A DNA stretch of 64,000 nucleotides from Flexivirga oryzae (GCF_014190805.1 NZ_JACHVQ010000001.1:1-64000), one strand, 5' to 3'; shown: positions 9,564-18,218, numbered from the stretch's first letter. Made by a program: numbers and translations. Notes: a model not told the origin generated them from the sequence alone.

Positions 9564-9601
9564 GTATGCCGATCGCGGCGTATACCGCGCGCCCGGCATA
9601 C
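9564..9601 (-). repeat. 38-bp GTATGCCG...CGGCATAC element, copy C (inverted)
   Basis: This 38-bp palindrome-ended unit has GTATGCCG at its left end and CGGCATAC at its right end. Read on the minus strand it matches the two copies at 42668-42705 and 42730-42767 except for three positions in its centre. The flanking TTTCGG just left of it is shared with copy A. It lies 21 bp after the UPF0182 stop, a position suited to a terminator or REP-like repeat. Confidence 0.75.
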
Positions 9602-9632
9602 TCCTGCCGGGCAGCGCCGCACGCCGAATCGA

Positions 9633-9730
9633 CCCTGACGGTCGGAATCACTGTTCACGGCTGACTCTGACGGTCCGATTCACCATTGACGGTCGAATTC
9701 GGCCGTCACTCGTGAATCCGACCGTCAGGG
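9633..9730. repeat. 98-bp element of TGACGGTC-type direct and inverted repeats
   Basis: The ends are a 19-bp inverted repeat with one mismatch (CCCTGACGGTCGGAATCAC at 9633-9651 against its complement at 9712-9730). Inside, TGACGGTCCGATTCAC recurs at 9668-9683, and a near-perfect palindrome beginning TGACGGTCGAATTC spans 9687-9708. There are thus five copies of TGACGG(T/C)C, three direct and two inverted. It could be a small non-autonomous element, a cruciform-forming site or a multi-operator. I recognise no known family. Confidence 0.7.
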
Positions 9731-9738
9731 TGGTGGGC

Positions 9739-9943
9739 CTGATGATGTTGGATTTCGTCCTGATCCAGCAGGCGGTCGTAACGGCTGGGTTCCTGCAGGA
9801 GCAGCTGGGCGTCACGAAAATATCAGCGCATACGTGTGAACAGCCTCGTCGACGCCGGGGTGCTTCATGCATCGGGCGGCAAACTGAAGAGAGCCAACCT
9901 CTTTCAGGCGGACGACGTGCTGGACATTCTCGAGCTCAGCTGA
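9739..9943 (+). pseudogene. Remnant of a Fic-like protein C-terminus (winged-helix part), frameshifted
   Basis: From about 9739 one frame reads MLDFVLIQQAVVTAGFLQEQLGV. After a frame change near 9831-9835 the next frame reads VNSLVDAGVLHASGGKL...NLFQADDVLDILELS and stops at 9941-9943. Together these look like the C-terminal DNA-binding-like winged helix of Fic/DOC-family proteins (LQEQLGV...VNSLVDAGVL...DVLDILE). No Fic catalytic motif (HPFxxGNGR) remains upstream. It is probably the decayed end of a gene cut off by the repeat region at 9633-9730. Assignment to Fic rests on family memory alone. Confidence 0.45.
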
Positions 9944-10033
9944 CGCCGGCACCGCCATACCCGACCGGGGCTTGGGCATCGAACGCGTCGATTTGGTACT
10001 GCGGAGGCGGTCGCGTAAGGTGGTGTTCACCGA

Positions 10034-10107
10034 CGCGGGGTGGAGCAGCTCGGTAGCTCGCCGGGCTCATAACCCGGAGGTCGCAGGTTCAAATCCTGCC
10101 CCCGCTA
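10034..10107 (+). tRNA. Initiator tRNA-fMet (CAT)
   Basis: The 74-nt cloverleaf has acceptor arm CGCGGGG/CCCCGCT with the initiator-type unpaired first position (C1 opposite T72). The anticodon arm CCGGG-CTCATAA-CCCGG carries CAT, and the T arm is GCAGG-TTCAAAT-CCTGC. Three consecutive G:C pairs in the anticodon stem are the initiator hallmark. The sequence continues CTA rather than an encoded CCA. A strong terminator follows 18 bp downstream. Confidence 0.95.
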
Positions 10108-10125
10108 CTACGCGAGGCGTCGCGG

Positions 10126-10160
10126 AAAGCGCCTCGGATCTCATCGATCCGAGGCGCTTT
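10126..10160 (+). terminator. Rho-independent terminator of tRNA-fMet
   Basis: A perfect 15-bp stem (AAAGCGCCTCGGATC and its complement) with a 5-nt loop TCATC ends in TTT. It separates the tRNA from the Wadjet operon. Confidence 0.85.
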
Positions 10161-10253
10161 CGTCATATGTCCGTCGCAACGTGAGCAGGACGAATCTGCC
10201 GCTCGCGGCCAAGGCGCTCGCAAGACACCTCCGCGGTTGTCGTCGGTGGTCCT

Positions 10254-10259
10254 TACAAT
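10254..10259 (+). promoter_or_regulatory. Putative -10 element (TACAAT) of the leaderless jetABCD operon
   Basis: TACAAT ends 7 bp before the GTG of jetA, so the transcription start would fall on the GTG itself (10266). There is no Shine-Dalgarno sequence. No good -35 is visible at 16-18 bp spacing. Confidence 0.5.
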
Positions 10260-10265
10260 CGCCGG

Positions 10266-11708
10266 GTGGATCACGAGTCGATCGAGTCGCTGCGCGAGCG
10301 CCACCAGGCGTGGCGGTTGCTGCGCGCCGGCAACGCGAGCCTGATCCTTTCCTTTCTCGGCGACTTCTTCGTCGAGGGCAATCGCGGTGCCTGCTCGGCC
10401 AGTGAGATGGCAGCCGCCCTTGACGATCACCTCTACGCATTGAACGTCACGATTGACACCGCGGACGGCGAGCTCAGATTCCCCAAGGAACCGCGCGCCT
10501 ACCTGGAGGACTGGTCGGCCACCGACGCCGGCTACCTGCGCCGGTTCTATCCGCCGGGTGACGACGAGGTCCACTACGAAGTGACCCCGGCCTTCGAGAA
10601 GGCGTACTCCTTCGTCGAGTCGCTGCAGGTCCGGCCGTTCGTCGCCACCGAGTCGAGACTGCACACGGCGGTCGAGCTGCTGCGACAGATCGTGCAGGGC
10701 ACCGACGACGACCCGGAGAGCCGGCTGGTCGACCTGCATCGCCGCCGCGACGAGCTCGACCAGGAGATCGCCGCGGTCGAGGAGGGCCGTTTCGCTGTCC
10801 TGACTCCGTCCAGCGTTCGCGACCGCTATCAGCAGTTCAGCATCACCGCACGGGAGCTGCTGTCCGACTTCCGGGAGGTCGAGGACAACTTCCGCCGGCT
10901 CGATCGTGCGGCTCGCGAGAAGATCGCGACCTGGGACGGCGCCAAGGGTGAGTTGCTGTCCGACCTGGTCGGAAGTCGTTCGCAGATCACGCATTCGGAC
11001 CAGGGGCACAGCTTCCAGGCGTTCTACGACTTCCTGCTCTCCCAGCAGCGCCAGGACGAGCTGACCGAGCTGCTCGGCCGGGTGTCCGCGTTGGACGTCG
11101 TCGACGTCGACCCGCGCACCCGGCACATCCACCACGACTGGTCGGAGGCTGCTGAGCGTGCTCAGCGCACGGTGCGGCAGATCTCCGAGCAGTTGCGTCG
11201 CTTCCTGGACGACCAGGTGTGGCTGGAGAACCGCCGGGTCCTGGACCTGGTGCGGGAGGTTGAAGCGTCGGCGATCGAGGTGCGCGACCACCCGCCGACA
11301 CTGGGGCTGGAGATGGACGAGCCGGGGATGGCGATCACCCTGCCCTTCGAGCGACCGCTCTATCGGCCACCGGCCAGCGCGGAGGTCGAGAGCCTCATCG
11401 CGCCCACCACCGACGACGTCGACGACGACGCGTTGTTCACCGAGACGTTCGTGGATCCCGCGCGCCTGCTCGACCACGTGCGCGCCATACTCCCCGAGCA
11501 CTCGGCTGCGCTCCTGTCCGATGTCGTGACCTTCTATCCCCTTGAGCAGGGCGCGGCGGAGATCGTCGGCTACCTCGCGCTCGATGACGGCGAGGTGACC
11601 GTCGAGATGGACGACTCGGACGAAACCGTGCTGGACTATCCGGACCCGGCGGACCCGAACACCACCAAGCGGGCACGGCTGCCCAAGGTCACGGTGAGAC
11701 GACGATGA
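10266..11708 (+). CDS. jetA: Wadjet defence protein JetA (DUF3375, MukF-like kleisin)
   Basis: The 480-residue protein starts at a GTG with no ribosome site and matches the DUF3375 family (HESIESLRERHQAWRLLRAGNASLILSFL; later QTRLHTAVELLRQIV-like and ARLLDHVRAILPE). In Wadjet, JetA is the kleisin that bridges the JetC SMC heads with JetB. The complex extrudes small circular DNA and JetD cleaves it, which restricts plasmids. The winged-helix N-terminus and a helical middle (EEGRFAVLTPSSVRDRY) fit a MukF-like role. It overlaps jetB by 4 nt (ATGA). Order jetA-B-C-D is that of type I Wadjet. Confidence 0.93.
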   Translation: MDHESIESLRERHQAWRLLRAGNASLILSFLGDFFVEGNRGACSASEMAAALDDHLYALNVTIDTADGELRFPKEPRAYLEDWSATDAGYLRRFYPPGDDEVHYEVTPAFEKAYSFVESLQVRPFVATESRLHTAVELLRQIVQGTDDDPESRLVDLHRRRDELDQEIAAVEEGRFAVLTPSSVRDRYQQFSITARELLSDFREVEDNFRRLDRAAREKIATWDGAKGELLSDLVGSRSQITHSDQGHSFQAFYDFLLSQQRQDELTELLGRVSALDVVDVDPRTRHIHHDWSEAAERAQRTVRQISEQLRRFLDDQVWLENRRVLDLVREVEASAIEVRDHPPTLGLEMDEPGMAITLPFERPLYRPPASAEVESLIAPTTDDVDDDALFTETFVDPARLLDHVRAILPEHSAALLSDVVTFYPLEQGAAEIVGYLALDDGEVTVEMDDSDETVLDYPDPADPNTTKRARLPKVTVRRR

Positions 11709-12283
11709 GTGATACCCACGCGAAAGCCAGTGCGGTGATCCGGCTGATGCAAGGTGTCGTCTACCGGGAGAGCGACGAAAACACCTGGCTGACGCTGGAG
11801 CGAGCCGGAGCAGGAGTCCGTGACCACTTCGCGGCTATCGGCGTCGACGTGGTGGTGGACGAGGACGAGGGATACGCCTTCCTACGGTCCAGGCCCGAGA
11901 TCGAGGGCGAAGAGGCGCTTCCCCGGCTGGTCCGCCGCCGGTCGCTGACCTACCCGGTGAGCCTGCTGCTCGTGCTGCTGCGCAAGAGACTCGTGGAATT
12001 CGAAACCATGGGCGGTGAGGGCAGGTTGGTGCTCAGCACCGAGCAGATCGTCGAGATGTTGCGCGTCTTCCAGGCCGAGTCGTCCAACGACGCCCGGCTC
12101 GTCGACAGCGCGGAGACGACGATCAAGAAGGCCGCCGACCTCGGGTTCCTGCGCCAGTTGCGCGGCGAGCGGGATCAGTGGGAGGTGCGTCGCATCCTCA
12201 AGGCGTACGTCGACGCCGAGACGCTGAACGACTTCGCCGGCAAACTGCGCGAATACGCCGGACAGGCATCGAACGATGACTGA
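11705..12283 (+). CDS. jetB: Wadjet defence protein JetB (DUF4194, MukE-like)
   Basis: The 192-residue protein is the DUF4194 partner of JetA, recognisable by AVIRLMQGVVYRESDENTWLTLER, RRRSLTYPVSLLLVLLRKRLVEFE and LGFLRQL..RDQWEVRRILKAYVDAETL. MukE-like winged-helix proteins bind the kleisin and help regulate the SMC ATPase. Its ATG overlaps the jetA stop (ATGA) and its end overlaps jetC by 8 nt, so all four genes are coupled. It is cytoplasmic, with no unusual residues seen. Confidence 0.92.
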   Translation: MSDTHAKASAVIRLMQGVVYRESDENTWLTLERAGAGVRDHFAAIGVDVVVDEDEGYAFLRSRPEIEGEEALPRLVRRRSLTYPVSLLLVLLRKRLVEFETMGGEGRLVLSTEQIVEMLRVFQAESSNDARLVDSAETTIKKAADLGFLRQLRGERDQWEVRRILKAYVDAETLNDFAGKLREYAGQASNDD

Positions 12284-15200
12284 CGCGTTGTTCTCCAGCG
12301 TCGAAGTGGCCGGCGATGGCCGAGCCGGATACCGCCTGCAGCACCTCGAAGTCTTCAACTGGGGCACCTTCGACGGTTCGGTGTGGCGGCTGACGCCGGG
12401 GTCCGACACCGCCCTGCTGACCGGCGACATCGGCTCGGGCAAGTCCACCCTCGTGGACGCCCTCACCACGCTGCTCATGCCGGCGCACCGCATCGTCTAC
12501 AACAAGGCGGCCGGCGCCGACGCCAGGGAGCGCACGCTGCGGTCGTATGTCGAGGGCCACTACAAGTCCGAGCGCACCGAGTCCTCCGGCCGCTCACGCG
12601 CGATCGGGCTGCGCAGCAACAGCAAGACCTACTCCGTCGTGTTGGGTGTCTTCGCCAACGAGGGGTATGACGAGACGGTCACGCTCGCCCAGGTCTTCCA
12701 GCAACGCGAGAGCACCGGGCAGCCCTACCGCTTCTTTGTGACAGCCACCAAAACGCTTTCAGTGGCAAGCGATTTCGCCGACTTCGGCTCCGACCTGCGT
12801 GATCTGCGCAAGCGGCTGCGGGGAGCCGGCGCGGAAGTTTTCGACGACTTCCCGAAATACGGCACCTCGATGCGCCGCTTGCTCGGCATACGCTCCGAGC
12901 AGGCGTTGGAGCTCTTCCATCAGACGGTTTCGATGAAGTCGGTGGGCAACCTCAACGACTTCGTCCGCGACCACATGCTCGAGCCGAGCGACGCCACGGC
13001 TCGGGTCCGCGACATCATCGGACACTTCGAGAACCTCACCAAGGCGCATGACGCCGTCCGCCGCGCTCGTGAGCAGCTCGACGCCTTGGAGCCGGTGGTC
13101 GCCACCGCCGCGAAGTATGACGCCGCGCTGACCGAGCGGGACGCCACCGAGCAGGACCGCTCCGCGGTGGAACTCTTCATCGCCGAGACACGGTCCGCCC
13201 TCTTCGACGCGGAGATCGCGCAGCTGGGCACCGAGCTGGAGCGCCTGCAACGAGACCTCGGCACCGCACGCAAGGAGCGCGAACGGCTGACCGGCGACCG
13301 CGAGTCGCTGATCGAGGAGCGTACCCGTGCCGGCGGCGACCGGATCGGCGAGTTGGAGCGCCTTACCCGCGAGGCACGCGCGCAAGCGGCCCAGCGACAG
13401 GAGGCGCGCGAGTTGTTCGACCGCGCCGTCTCCGGCGTCGGCTGGGAGGCTGTCGACGATCGCGCTGGTTTCGATCGGCTCGCCGAGCGCGTTGCCGCCG
13501 AGCGGCCGCTGCTCGCCGAGCAGAAACGTGAGCTGGACAATGCGGCGGCGGAGGCGTTTGCCGCGCAGAAGGACCTCGACCGCAGGGGTGGGCTGCTCAC
13601 TGCGGAGCTGCACAGCCTTGAGCAGCGCACGAGCAACCTGCCGTCCGAGCAGGTCGAGTTGCGTGCCCAGCTGTGCCACGACCTCGGCCTGACCACCGAT
13701 GACCTGCCGTATGCGGGCGAGTTGCTCGACGTCCGTGAGGAGCACGCCCCATGGCGCGGCGCAGCGGAGCGGGTCCTGCGGGGTTTCGCGCTGTCGCTGT
13801 TGGTGCCCCAGGAGCACTACGGCGCGGTGGCGGACTGGGTGAACGACAACCGGTTGAGCGTTCGTGGTCGCGGCGGCCGCACCGTCGGTGCGCGGTTGGT
13901 CTATGAGCGCGTGCCCACCAGAAGGGTTCCGTTGCAACGAGATTCCGGTCCTGGGCTGGTGTTGGCGGACTGCCTCGAGGTCAAGGAGGGGCCGTTTGCG
14001 GCATACCTCGCGGGCGAATTGGCCAAGCGGGCGGATCACCGGTGCGCCGCGACGCTGGAAGAGTTCCGCAACGAGCGCCGGGCGGTCACCGAGCAGGGGC
14101 AGGTCCGCTCCGGTGACCGGCACGAGAAGGACGACAGACACCGCGTCGACGACCCGCGGCGGTGGGTGCTGGGCTGGGCCAACGAGCGCAAGATCGCCGC
14201 GCTGCGTTCGGAGTTGGCGGAGCTGGAGACCGAACGCGAGAGCGCGGCGACACGGGCGCGGGAGGTTGCGGCGAGCCGTGAAGACGTCCAGGACCGCAGG
14301 GATGCGCTCGCCCGGCTGGAGACCTATCGCAGCTGGGAGCAACTCGATGTGGCCGAAGCGATCGCACGAGCGGACGAGTACGACGCCGAGCGGGCACGCC
14401 TCACCAGCGGCTCGTCGCGGCTCGCGGAGATCGCCACGGCGCTAGACTGCAACGCCGAGGACGCGGCGTCGGTCGATGCCCGGATCGATGAGCTGACAGG
14501 CGTTTTCGCCACCACGAGCAAGACCGCCGAGCAGGCCGAGCGCGGCAAACAGCGGGACGACAACCTCGTCGCATCCCGGTCCGCCGATGAGCTGTCGACG
14601 GCGCGGGCGTCATACGACGGGCTGCGGGAGCGGCTGGGCGCGAAACTGCCGGACCGGGCCGAGGACTGCGTCGCCGTGCAGGCGGACCTGACCAATCGGC
14701 TGACGGCGCGGATCGAGCGACTGGGCAAGGAACTCGGCGGCTTCGGCCAGAGCCTCGGCCAGGCGATGGGCGAGGTGCTGCGCCGGTGGCCCGATCTGCG
14801 TGCCGACATGGATGCGACGGTCGAGGCCCGCGCCGACTTCGTCGCCTTCCAGGAGCGCGTCGCCAGTGATGACCTGCCGCGGTTCGAGCAGGAATTCAAG
14901 GATCAGCTCAACAAGAACGCCATCCAGGAACTGGCCGGCTTCAACAACTGGCTGGGCCGCCAGGCGGCTGCCATCGACGAGCGCGTCGAGCGCATCAACG
15001 AAGCACTGGGCGCCGTGCCCTACAACCCGGGCCGTTACATCCGCCTGGAGAAGGAGTCCACGGTCAACCAGGAGGTGCTGCAGTTCCGGTCCGAGCTGCG
15101 CAACCTGACCAACGACAGCCTGGTGGTCGACGGCGACCAGTACTCCGAGCAGCGCTTCCTGGACGTGCAGCGCATCATCGAACGGTTCCGGGGCCGCGAC

Positions 15201-15674
15201 GGTTTCGCCGACTCGGACAAGGCCTGGACGCGGCGGGTGACCGACGTGCGCAACTGGTTCGTCTTCTCCGCGTCGGAGCGTGACATCGAGTCTCACGAGG
15301 AGTGGGAGCACTACAGCGATTCCGACGGGAAATCCGGCGGGCAGAAGGAGAAGCTCGCCTACACCATCCTGGCGGCGTCGCTTGCGTATCAGTTCGGCCT
15401 GGAGTGGGGAGTCTCGCGGTCCAAGGACTTCCGGTTCGTCGTGATCGATGAGGCGTTCGGCCGCGGGTCGGACGCGTCGACTCGCTATGCGCTGGAGCTG
15501 TTCGCCAAGTTGGGCCTGCAACTGCTGATCGTCACACCGTTGCAGAAGGTCCACGTCATCGAGCCTTACGTCAAGGCGATCGGCTTCGTCGACAACCCGG
15601 CCGGCACCTTCTCCCGCCTGCAAACGATGACGATCGAGGACTATCGCTCCCGCCGCGACGGCAGCCGGCGGTGA
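12276..15674 (+). CDS. jetC: Wadjet SMC-like ATPase JetC (MukB/SbcC-type)
   Basis: At 1132 residues it has the length of JetC. The Walker A motif GDIGSGKSTLVDAL lies near residues 50-62. Long heptad-rich coiled coils flank a central hinge at roughly residues 450-640. The C-terminal head has the signature DGKSGGQKEKLAYTILAASLAY and Walker B/D-loop FRFVVIDEAFGRGSDASTRYALELF. The dimer is the DNA motor that extrudes loops on plasmids. All ATPase motifs look intact, so the complex should be functional. It overlaps jetB by 8 nt and jetD by 4 nt. Confidence 0.95.
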   Translation: MTDALFSSVEVAGDGRAGYRLQHLEVFNWGTFDGSVWRLTPGSDTALLTGDIGSGKSTLVDALTTLLMPAHRIVYNKAAGADARERTLRSYVEGHYKSERTESSGRSRAIGLRSNSKTYSVVLGVFANEGYDETVTLAQVFQQRESTGQPYRFFVTATKTLSVASDFADFGSDLRDLRKRLRGAGAEVFDDFPKYGTSMRRLLGIRSEQALELFHQTVSMKSVGNLNDFVRDHMLEPSDATARVRDIIGHFENLTKAHDAVRRAREQLDALEPVVATAAKYDAALTERDATEQDRSAVELFIAETRSALFDAEIAQLGTELERLQRDLGTARKERERLTGDRESLIEERTRAGGDRIGELERLTREARAQAAQRQEARELFDRAVSGVGWEAVDDRAGFDRLAERVAAERPLLAEQKRELDNAAAEAFAAQKDLDRRGGLLTAELHSLEQRTSNLPSEQVELRAQLCHDLGLTTDDLPYAGELLDVREEHAPWRGAAERVLRGFALSLLVPQEHYGAVADWVNDNRLSVRGRGGRTVGARLVYERVPTRRVPLQRDSGPGLVLADCLEVKEGPFAAYLAGELAKRADHRCAATLEEFRNERRAVTEQGQVRSGDRHEKDDRHRVDDPRRWVLGWANERKIAALRSELAELETERESAATRAREVAASREDVQDRRDALARLETYRSWEQLDVAEAIARADEYDAERARLTSGSSRLAEIATALDCNAEDAASVDARIDELTGVFATTSKTAEQAERGKQRDDNLVASRSADELSTARASYDGLRERLGAKLPDRAEDCVAVQADLTNRLTARIERLGKELGGFGQSLGQAMGEVLRRWPDLRADMDATVEARADFVAFQERVASDDLPRFEQEFKDQLNKNAIQELAGFNNWLGRQAAAIDERVERINEALGAVPYNPGRYIRLEKESTVNQEVLQFRSELRNLTNDSLVVDGDQYSEQRFLDVQRIIERFRGRDGFADSDKAWTRRVTDVRNWFVFSASERDIESHEEWEHYSDSDGKSGGQKEKLAYTILAASLAYQFGLEWGVSRSKDFRFVVIDEAFGRGSDASTRYALELFAKLGLQLLIVTPLQKVHVIEPYVKAIGFVDNPAGTFSRLQTMTIEDYRSRRDGSRR

Positions 15675-16819
15675 CTCGGCGCTGGACGACGCCGGCCGAC
15701 ATCGCGGTGGCTGTGCGCCGCCGCTGGGACGACGGATCGTTGCTGCGCTCGCACGCTTCTGCGGCGTCCCCGGAGCCCATCGACCTGCCACTGCACGGGC
15801 CACGACCGTCCCAGATCGGCGACGACCTCAACGCCGTCCGTGAGTGGATCGCCGCGCTCGAGGCCGGCAGCCGGGGCGGCACGCGTTACGAGTTGCAGTG
15901 GCAGCAGGTCGGTGGCCGGCAGATCGGCCGCAACCAGTTGCCTTCTCGCGCGGTCGTTTCCACGCTCGACCAGGCCTGGGCGCTGCTCGGAGTCACCGCC
16001 GGCGTGGGACGTTTCGACGAGATTCTGTCCCTCGTGCAGGGGCATCGGGCGGTGCTCGCCTGGGTGCTTGATCACCCGCACCGGGCGCTGGAGTTGTATG
16101 GCGAGTGGCCCGCGTTGCTCGCAGCGTACGTCTGGCTCGACCAGCACCGCGACCAGGGCCGCTATCTGCGCGAGATCAGTGCCCCCGGCGTCGATACCAA
16201 GTTCGCCGAGCGACACCGTGGCGCCCTGGCCGCCATGTTGGGCGTTTCGTCGTCGGCCGCGGGATTCCGCGCCGGGCTGGGGTTGCGCGGGAAACCGGAG
16301 CTGGTCCGTGTCCGGGTGACGACCGGACTCGGGTTTCCCGGCTCGCTGAGTGAACTCGCTGTCCGTGCAACGGAAATGGCTGACCTCGACATACAGCCCG
16401 CGAGGGCGCTGGTGATTGAGAACGAAATCACCTACCTGAGCGTCGACGTACCCGATCACGGGATCGTGTTGTGGGGCAAAGGTTTTGACGTTGACAACGT
16501 GGGCAGGATCCCGTGGCTGTCCGGCGTGGACGTGGCCTACTGGGGCGATCTGGACACGCACGGTTTCGCCATACTCAACCAACTGCGAGCCTGGCTGCCG
16601 CAGACGCGCTCGGTGCTGATGGATCGTGAGACGTTGTTGGCGCACCGGGATCGGTGGGTGCGGGAAGAGCGGCCGACCCGTGCGGCGCTGACCCGGCTGA
16701 CCGGGGCGGAGCAGGACCTTTACGCGGACCTCGTGAGCGATGCATTCGGCGAGAAGATCCGTCTGGAGCAGGAGCGGATCGACTGGGAGTGGGCGCAGTC
16801 GAGGATCAGCTTCCGGTGA
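15671..16819 (+). CDS. jetD: Wadjet nuclease JetD (DUF3322-DUF2220, TOPRIM-like)
   Basis: The 382-residue protein starts at a GTG overlapping the jetC stop (GTGA). The N-terminal DUF3322 region is followed by a TOPRIM-like DUF2220 domain with the acidic motifs VIENEITYL (Glu) and YWGDLDTHGFAIL (DxD), the residues expected to bind metal and cut DNA. In Wadjet it cleaves circular DNA after loop extrusion stalls. The last gene of the operon meets a convergent MOSC gene with no intergenic space (stop at 16817-16819, next stop at 16820-16822). Confidence 0.94.
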   Translation: MTRRWTTPADIAVAVRRRWDDGSLLRSHASAASPEPIDLPLHGPRPSQIGDDLNAVREWIAALEAGSRGGTRYELQWQQVGGRQIGRNQLPSRAVVSTLDQAWALLGVTAGVGRFDEILSLVQGHRAVLAWVLDHPHRALELYGEWPALLAAYVWLDQHRDQGRYLREISAPGVDTKFAERHRGALAAMLGVSSSAAGFRAGLGLRGKPELVRVRVTTGLGFPGSLSELAVRATEMADLDIQPARALVIENEITYLSVDVPDHGIVLWGKGFDVDNVGRIPWLSGVDVAYWGDLDTHGFAILNQLRAWLPQTRSVLMDRETLLAHRDRWVREERPTRAALTRLTGAEQDLYADLVSDAFGEKIRLEQERIDWEWAQSRISFR

Positions 16820-17369
16820 CTACACCCGGGTCAGCGGGAAGTGCGGTTCCGGCGGCAGCTGTTGCGCGATCACGTCACCGGGACGCACCGTGCCGCCCCG
16901 GGTGACGACGGCCATGACGCCGGCCAGTCGCTCGACGGCGCCCGACGCGTCCTTGCGCAGCACCTGCTTGAGCAGACCGGACTGGAAGTCGTTGATCTGC
17001 TGGCAGGGGTTGCGCAGCCCGGTCACCGAGAGCTCCGCACTGCCGAGACGCAGCCGGGTGCCCACCGGCAAGGACAACAGGTCGATCCCCGTGGTGGTCA
17101 CGTTATCGCCGAGCTGACCCGCTGTGACGGCATGACCGAAGGACGCCAGCAGCTCGAACAGTTCGGCGTGGATGAGGTGCACCTGCCGCAGGTTGGGCTG
17201 GCTGGGGTCGGCGGCGACGCGGCTCCGGTGCTGCACCGTCACACCGGAGTGCGTCGCCCTCGACACCGATACCTTCGATCAGCTGTATGGCGGGCACGGA
17301 TGCCTTGGAGAACGAGTGCGTCCTGCTGAGGTGGACCGAATCGACCCGTGCCGGCACGGCGTCCGTCAT
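16820..17369 (-). pseudogene. MOSC-domain protein, broken by a 2-bp frameshift
   Basis: Starting at ATG 17369 the frame reads SVHLSRTHSFSKASVPAIQLIEGIGVEGDA. At 17250/17251 the frame changes and the rest continues as GVTVQHRSRVAADPSQPNLRQVHLI...GDNVTTTGIDLLSLPVGTRLRLG through GLRNPCQQIND (the MOSC Cys region) and VMAVV...VRPGD. Adding 2 bp restores one 183-residue MOSC protein. MOSC domains bind molybdenum cofactor or sulfur carriers. The gene is 3 bp downstream of the nucleotidyltransferase on the same strand, so they were one operon. It is either a true inactivation or an assembly error; the 2-bp deletion is not in a homopolymer. Confidence 0.85.
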
Positions 17370-17372
17370 CGG

Positions 17373-18161
17373 CTACCAGCCCCAGTGCCGGCGTTGCGCA
17401 CCGACGGCCCAGTCCGAGATGCGCTGGTAGTCAGCGACGTCGGCCAGCGGCGTGCGGCCGCCGTCGAGCAGGCGCCGGACCTCGAGCTCCAGGCGACCGA
17501 TCTCCTGGGACACCTCATCGCGCGGCACCTCACCACGCTTCACCGCAAGCACCCGCTCGCGTTGTTCCTGCGGCATCGGCAGGGTCAGCGATCCGGTGCT
17601 CGCGATCTCCAGCCCCTGGTGGGCGAGCCGGAGGGCGTGGCTGCCGTACTTCACGTCCCACCCGTACTTCGCAATCAGCTCAGGGCGATTGGGAACATTG
17701 CGTTTCGACTGGCCGAGCATGCGCTCGTGCTGGGAATGCATGTAGCCCAGGAACCGCTCGACCGCCTGCTTGGACAGGAACGACGACCGCAAGCCCCGCA
17801 GCTCCTCGCCGAGCGGTGTCACCACGATCAGGTCGGCTTCGGGAGCGTAGAGCGGCAGCATCACCGTCGGGTTGCCCTTGATCGCCAGCCTCAGGTATTT
17901 GCGCAGCGAGTAGAGCACCAGGTCGGTGTCACCGGGACCGCTGCGTGCGCCTTCGGGCTGGGTTCGCCATACATAATCCGCGCGACGCTTCTCGACCCCG
18001 AGGACGTATGACGCGGGCTCGATGTAGACACCCATCTCGTCATGGTCGTCGGTGCCCGGGATCGCGATCCCGTGCACGCCACTGCCGACGACCGAGCGCA
18101 GGATCTCACCGCCGAGAGCCACGTCACGGTCGCCGTACTCGACGTTCGGCTGGTCGGACAT
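17373..18161 (-). CDS. COG3541-type nucleotidyltransferase of an RNA-repair locus
   Basis: The 262-residue protein begins at ATG 18161. The longer upstream frame would cross into the divergent Hen1 gene and was rejected. The N-terminal part has the polymerase-beta-type signature RSVVGSGVHGIAIPGTDDHDEMGVYIEP (GS...DxD), followed by a helical C-terminus (LRLAHQGLEIASTGSLTLPMP). It matches the YcgL/COG3541 nucleotidyltransferase family. As it is divergent from hen1-pnkp by only 67 bp, it probably serves the same RNA-repair pathway, for instance adding nucleotides to trimmed RNA ends; that role is inference. It is followed by the broken MOSC gene. Confidence 0.82.
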   Translation of the reverse strand: MSDQPNVEYGDRDVALGGEILRSVVGSGVHGIAIPGTDDHDEMGVYIEPASYVLGVEKRRADYVWRTQPEGARSGPGDTDLVLYSLRKYLRLAIKGNPTVMLPLYAPEADLIVVTPLGEELRGLRSSFLSKQAVERFLGYMHSQHERMLGQSKRNVPNRPELIAKYGWDVKYGSHALRLAHQGLEIASTGSLTLPMPQEQRERVLAVKRGEVPRDEVSQEIGRLELEVRRLLDGGRTPLADVADYQRISDWAVGAQRRHWGW

Positions 18162-18204
18162 AGGACGCACGGTATCCGGCACGGTGTCGCCGGCGAAACT
18201 CATT

Positions 18205-18218
18205 TGCCTGGTCAGGCA
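18205..18218. promoter_or_regulatory. Palindrome in the divergent nucleotidyltransferase/hen1 promoter
   Basis: TGCCTG-GT-CAGGCA is a perfect 6-bp inverted repeat 10 bp before the hen1 GTG and 43 bp from the nucleotidyltransferase ATG. It is well placed as an operator for both directions. Confidence 0.45.

Noticed and set aside
10034..10107. tRNA-fMet as an integration (att) site for the defence island
   Set aside because: No direct repeat of the tRNA 3' end and no integrase gene were seen downstream within the window.
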